Assembly: GCA_964574635.1 (NCBI GenBank)
Contig: CAZNOG010000011.1
Coordinates: 53,415 to 117,414 of the forward strand
From: CAZNOG01 sp964574635
GTDB lineage: Bacteria; Bacteroidota; Bacteroidia; Flavobacteriales_D; Cryomorphaceae
Reading direction: 5' to 3'
Length of the DNA stretch: 64,000 nt
The position numbers and the translations under genes were made by a program. Under the pieces are notes generated by a model. It ran no database searches, had not been told where the DNA came from, and worked only from the letters and a program-made list of their open reading frames with translations. Shown piece after piece: positions 61,801 to 64,000 of the stretch. The first letter of the stretch is position 1. Every line of letters starts with the position of its first letter.

Positions 61801-63750
61801 GACGGGGATGGCTTGGTCGATTGAATTGTTGGGCTCGTAATCGTTTGCGTAGGTGGGGGGCGTGGTTTCGAAACTCATTTGGTACGAACCGCATCCACTG
61901 TAGAGATCGATCCGAACCACGAGTGTGTCTTGGGCCATACAAAAAGCGGTCGTCGACAATTCACCCGTTCCCAAAACGGCGGTGCTTATGCTCGAACCGT
62001 TCTTGTCAAAAATTCGGAGGTACGCCCAAGCCGCGGAGTCCAAGTTAAGGGTGACCATCACATCCCCATCCCGGGGGGAAAGGATGTAGAAGTAATCGTA
62101 ATGATCGGTTCCCGTATCTACGTCCTCGTACCCGATGTGTCCCGTGACCACCTCGAACTCTTCCACGGCGGTATTGATTTCCTCCAGGGTATTGTTGGGT
62201 TCCATGTCGTTTGCGTAGGTGGGGGGCGTGGTTTGGAAATTCATTTGGTACGAACCGCATCCGCTGTAGCGATCGATCCGAACCACGAGTGTGTCTTGAG
62301 CCATACAAAACGCGGTCGTCGACAATTCACCCGTTCCCAAAACGGCGGTGCTTTTACCCGTTCCGTTCTTGTCAAAAATTCGGAGGTACGCCCAAGCCGC
62401 GGAGTCCAAGTTCAGGGTGACCGTCACATCCCCATCCCGGGGGGAAAGGATGTAGAAGTAATCGTATTGATCGGTTCCCGTTTCAACGTCATAGTACCCG
62501 ATGTGTCCCGTGACCTCCTCGAACTCTTCCACGGCGGTATTGATTTCCCCCAGGGTATTGTTGGGCTCCACGTCGTTTGCGTAGGTGGGGGGCGTGGTTT
62601 CGAAACTCAATTCGTACGAACCGCATCCGCCGTAGCGATCGACGTGAACCACGATGGTGTCTTGGGCCACACAAAACGCGGTCGACGACAATTCACCCGT
62701 TCCCCAAGTGGCGGTGCTTATGCTCGAACCGTTCTTGTTATAAATACGGAGGTACGCCGTTGCCGCGGAGTCCAAATTCATGGTGACTGTCACATCCCCA
62801 TCCCTCGGGGATATGATGTAGTAATAATCATCATCGTCGTTCGTACCCGTCTCGCTTTGATGCCCCAAGTGGCCCGTAACGGTTTGGAATTCCTCCACAT
62901 GGGTTTGAATTTCACCTATGGAGTTATTGGGTTCCGCATCGTTTGCGAAAGCCAATTCCGATACTTCAAAATTCACGGTATACGAACCGCAGCCCGAATA
63001 TCTCTGGACGCGCAAAATGTAGGTGCCTTGTTGTCGGCAAGTTGCCGTCACCGAACCCGAGGCGTCGATGAGCGTACTCTGTGCAAGATTGGGTCCATCG
63101 ACCCTTTGAATTACCAAGTAGGTTCTCAAGTTGCCCGTAGATTCAATGGACGCTGTGATGTCACCGTCCTTGTCGGTTTCGATCAGGTAGTAATCGTTGT
63201 CGTCGGTGCCGAAGAATTCGGAAAATTGACCGGTGTGACCGAGGTGTCCTTGAATGTCCTCTCCTTCACCGAATACCTCGAAGGCCTGTTCCCTGGAATT
63301 GTTGGGTTCCTGGTCGTTCGGGACGTCGTACGCGCCGTTGGTGGCCACGATCGTATAGTCGCCGTTGGCGCTGTATCTCTGAACCGAGACGTAGTACAAG
63401 TCGGCGGCGAGACAATTGGCGGTCACGCTTCCTTCTTCTTGGAGAAGGGTTGAAGTAATAACAAGTCCTCCCGTACTCCTGTAGATTCGAACGTACACCC
63501 TCAAATCGTCGGCGGTTCTGGTATAATCTACGGTAAGCGTTCCGTCTTCAGGTACTTGCACGGCGTAAAAGTCGATGTTGTCTACTATTGGGCCGTCGCT
63601 TAAGGATCCCGAATAGGGGGTGTTGAGTTCCATGGGTTCCGCCGTTTCGATGTTGTCGTTTGGCTCGACGTCTCCGAAAGTCGGCATAACCCCGATACAC
63701 AGGGTGGCGAATACCAAGCCCCATCGTCTTAGGTGTTGCATCATTTTCAT
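58852..63750 (-). CDS. Large modular T9SS surface protein with PPC-like, Ig-like and Cys-rich tandem repeats
   Basis: The protein has about 1632 residues from ATG 63750, which starts the signal peptide (MKMMQHLRRWGLVFATLCIG). Domains in order: six or so PPC-type modules (about 25-740) marked EPNNxxxE, GHIGY, DYFYILSPRDGDVTVTLNLD and CGSYQMNF; Ig/PKD-like repeats (about 745-975; VTLNASSGFDTYLWSTGETE); four full plus one partial 62-residue Cys-rich repeats (about 983-1280) with eight Cys each (CGVCRHGESDPDYNSTC, CGTCVGGNTGLEPCGEDCFG); a propeller-like region (about 1290-1530); and a T9SS type A domain (SSPNPTSDISNVWFNAA...GIYLYRLTTERGVQIEKFMI). Probably a surface adhesin or calcium-stabilised stalk. 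The in-frame ATG at 63786 precedes the signal peptide and is less likely. Confidence 0.9.
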   Translation of the reverse strand: MKMMQHLRRWGLVFATLCIGVMPTFGDVEPNDNIETAEPMELNTPYSGSLSDGPIVDNIDFYAVQVPEDGTLTVDYTRTADDLRVYVRIYRSTGGLVITSTLLQEEGSVTANCLAADLYYVSVQRYSANGDYTIVATNGAYDVPNDQEPNNSREQAFEVFGEGEDIQGHLGHTGQFSEFFGTDDNDYYLIETDKDGDITASIESTGNLRTYLVIQRVDGPNLAQSTLIDASGSVTATCRQQGTYILRVQRYSGCGSYTVNFEVSELAFANDAEPNNSIGEIQTHVEEFQTVTGHLGHQSETGTNDDDDYYYIISPRDGDVTVTMNLDSAATAYLRIYNKNGSSISTATWGTGELSSTAFCVAQDTIVVHVDRYGGCGSYELSFETTPPTYANDVEPNNTLGEINTAVEEFEEVTGHIGYYDVETGTDQYDYFYILSPRDGDVTVTLNLDSAAWAYLRIFDKNGTGKSTAVLGTGELSTTAFCMAQDTLVVRIDRYSGCGSYQMNFQTTPPTYANDMEPNNTLEEINTAVEEFEVVTGHIGYEDVDTGTDHYDYFYILSPRDGDVMVTLNLDSAAWAYLRIFDKNGSSISTAVLGTGELSTTAFCMAQDTLVVRIDLYSGCGSYQMSFETTPPTYANDYEPNNSIDQAIPVLNYTTNSGHLGYWLTGNVTDVNDYYSIQVNEVPFDLEAKFELTGTLRAYLRLLNSNGSQIQGTSLLDEGEHTLTYTIQTPGIYYFRVQRYSDCGSYTLGDFCGSPPDVTATVDGPTTLCPGEETTLEATPGLSVYVWYKDGVEFAFTQSVTVDEPGEYHVFAFDGNTCAATSPTVVIEGYPIPPLAITPTGQTVFCEGGDVTLNASSGFDTYLWSTGETESSITVSQSGEYSVEATTADGCSVSSESVAVTVKEVPELTVSADGDLSFCLGGEVTLTASGGFASYLWSNGSTESSITVTESGEFFVTATTTDDCSETSESVVVTAGTDGECAPDCFGIYGGDGIVDDCGECRTGTSDPDYNSTCTDCNGDVNGTAYLDGCGTCVGGNTGLEPCGEDCFGVAGGDGIFDDCGVCRHGESDPDYNSTCVDCNGEVNGSAYFDDCGTCVGGNTGLEPCGEDCFGVAGGDGILDDCGICRHGESDPDYNSTCVDCNGEVNGTAYLDGCGTCVGGNTGLEPCGEDCFGVAGGDGILDDCGICRHGESDPDYNSTCVDCNGEVNGTAYLDGCGTCVGGNTGLEPCGADCFGIAGGDGILDDCGVCRHGESDPDYNSSCEDCAGVPNGSALPGTPCEVDGSFGTYNDWCECIPETGECAFDYFLSSANGAGGTDIFRMHLNDENGTAELELLNSVDEPVSIAYHAAENQLYLISHGQPAYRVMDAGTGDLTPKTSYNYNAHGFTAAAFGPDGILYVGSESKQKVFAYNPQTHSIVDRTPAPVVGGDLAVGNDGEVYMVSRAPHILGIVNFNGPNEFIRHITYNASGLALTSDGHLLLAIDGHKNVILGTTDGDDTGIRYNYMYNGQPYFVMHADLASGCPDDVPVATALRAPNTIEAEAAADNRVELSSSPNPTSDISNVWFNAAQPETVVLEVFDLNGRNIATLYNGNAEGGLTYRFQFDGSGLPNGIYLYRLTTERGVQIEKFMIAR
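60031..60774 (-). repeat. 186-bp coding tandem repeat (62 residues per unit)
   Basis: The sequence GTCTCC(ACCC) recurs at 60031, 60217, 60403, 60589 and 60775, an exact 186-bp period. Partial units extend to about 59930 and 60800. The middle units are nearly identical at the DNA level, including third codon positions, which points to recent duplication or gene conversion. Confidence 0.92.
61844..62941 (-). repeat. 366-bp coding tandem repeat (122 residues per unit)
   Basis: TTTGCGTAGG-type anchors start at 61844, 62210 and 62576, with TTTGCGAAAG at 62942, an exact 366-bp period. The units encode PPC-like modules. The units starting at 61844 and 62210 are nearly identical in DNA; the outer ones diverge. 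Confidence 0.9.
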
Positions 63751-63843
63751 ATGACTGGTTTTTAATCGGTTGGTTTTCCGAACCACCCAAGGAAGCCTAT
63801 GGTTTTGGTGGCCTGATCACTGTGGTTTGTCCGGGTTTATCAC

Positions 63844-64000
63844 GTGTTAATCGAAAATGATAAAAAAGGTAAACAGGAGGAGGTAGAGGAGGTAGAGGAG
63901 GTGGAGGAGGTAGAGGAAGTGGAGGAGGTTGAGGAAGTTGAGGAGGTGGAGGAGGTGGAGGAGGTAGAGGAAGTGGAGGAGGTTGAGGAGGTAGAGGAGG
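63844..64000 (+). CDS. Possible start of an acidic (Glu-Glu-Val)n repeat protein, truncated by window edge
   Basis: A plus-strand frame stays open from 63817 to the window end. The only plausible start is GTG 63844, giving V/M-LIENDKKGKQ and then Glu-Glu-Val repeated 13 times. All differences between repeat copies are silent in this frame, which supports coding. No promoter or signal peptide was seen, and the product beyond the window is unknown. The divergent large T9SS gene starts at 63750, so a promoter region would have to sit between them. Confidence 0.4.
   Translation, partial: MLIENDKKGKQEEVEEVEEVEEVEEVEEVEEVEEVEEVEEVEEVEEVEEVEE
63877..64000 (+). repeat. 9-bp purine-rich tandem repeat
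   Basis: Thirteen complete copies and one partial copy of GAGGAGGTD run to the window edge. Only positions 6 (G/A) and 9 (A/G/T) vary. Copies 4-6 and 10-12 are identical triplets, suggesting a larger duplication. Confidence 0.95.

Noticed and set aside
61879..63453. 524-codon plus-strand open frame over the 366-bp repeats
   Set aside because: It is antisense to the PPC-like modules and repeats only because the DNA does.
63877..64000. Purine-rich repeat considered as a simple non-coding minisatellite or CRISPR
   Set aside because: The 9-bp unit has no spacers, and the silent-only variation favours coding; kept as a candidate gene start instead.

Overview
The window looks like chromosomal DNA of a Bacteroidota bacterium, most likely a marine-type Flavobacteriales lineage with fairly high GC (clearly above 50% by eye). 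The evidence is five secreted proteins with type IX secretion (T9SS) C-terminal sorting domains, a carboxypeptidase-regulatory/TonB-dependent receptor, a fused E1 alpha/beta 2-oxoacid dehydrogenase, a eukaryote-type (GT3) glycogen synthase, CtlX and DUF4920 proteins, and recurrent TAnnTTTG promoter -7 elements instead of sigma70 -10 boxes. The exact genus cannot be fixed. No rRNA, tRNA, CRISPR, phage or insertion sequence was seen.

Layout. 1-11.3 kb (minus strand): end of a conserved Bacteroidota protein coupled to murQ, a secreted esterase, a TonB-dependent receptor, the fused E1 dehydrogenase, a small membrane protein, and a PspC-domain protein translationally coupled to a PadR repressor with a strong inverted repeat in its promoter. 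11.7-20.8 kb: a secreted M23 peptidase facing an OmpA/PD40 protein, an AsmA-like giant, a dicarboxylate/amino-acid symporter and aroC. 20.9-28.6 kb: hutI and csaA facing a YhaN/YhaO-type (SbcCD-like) ATPase-nuclease pair, a tiny lipoprotein, and a DUF4920 lipoprotein. 28.7-30.6 kb: pyrR-pyrB and a STAS protein. 30.8-36 kb: FG-GAP T9SS protein, orphan lipoprotein, GT3 glycogen synthase. 36-42.4 kb: a multi-PAS sensor with a phosphoacceptor helix but no ATPase domain, an EEP-family lipoprotein, a small Smr protein and two related envelope proteins. 42.7-49 kb: amidinotransferase-family enzyme, ctlX, argS, ffh, folD. 49-64 kb: two very large T9SS surface proteins (3066 and about 1632 residues), the second built from tandem 122-residue and 62-residue repeats, then a 9-bp repeat at the window edge that reads as (Glu-Glu-Val)n.

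The most interesting non-genic signal is a family of four roughly 140-bp intergenic elements (near 11.6, 32.9, 33.75 and 46.6 kb). They share three short boxes at nearly constant spacing around a GC-rich hairpin. The hairpin stems differ in sequence between copies but keep their pairing, and the apical loop is conserved. A second dispersed signal is an 18-bp motif, GGGTTTTTGTGGGTGTGA, found in at least four intergenic regions.

Functionally the window mixes housekeeping (murein recycling, chorismate, pyrimidine, folate, protein export, arginyl-tRNA), amino-acid catabolism (hutI, E1, amidinotransferase/CtlX, symporter) and a large investment in surface and secreted proteins.
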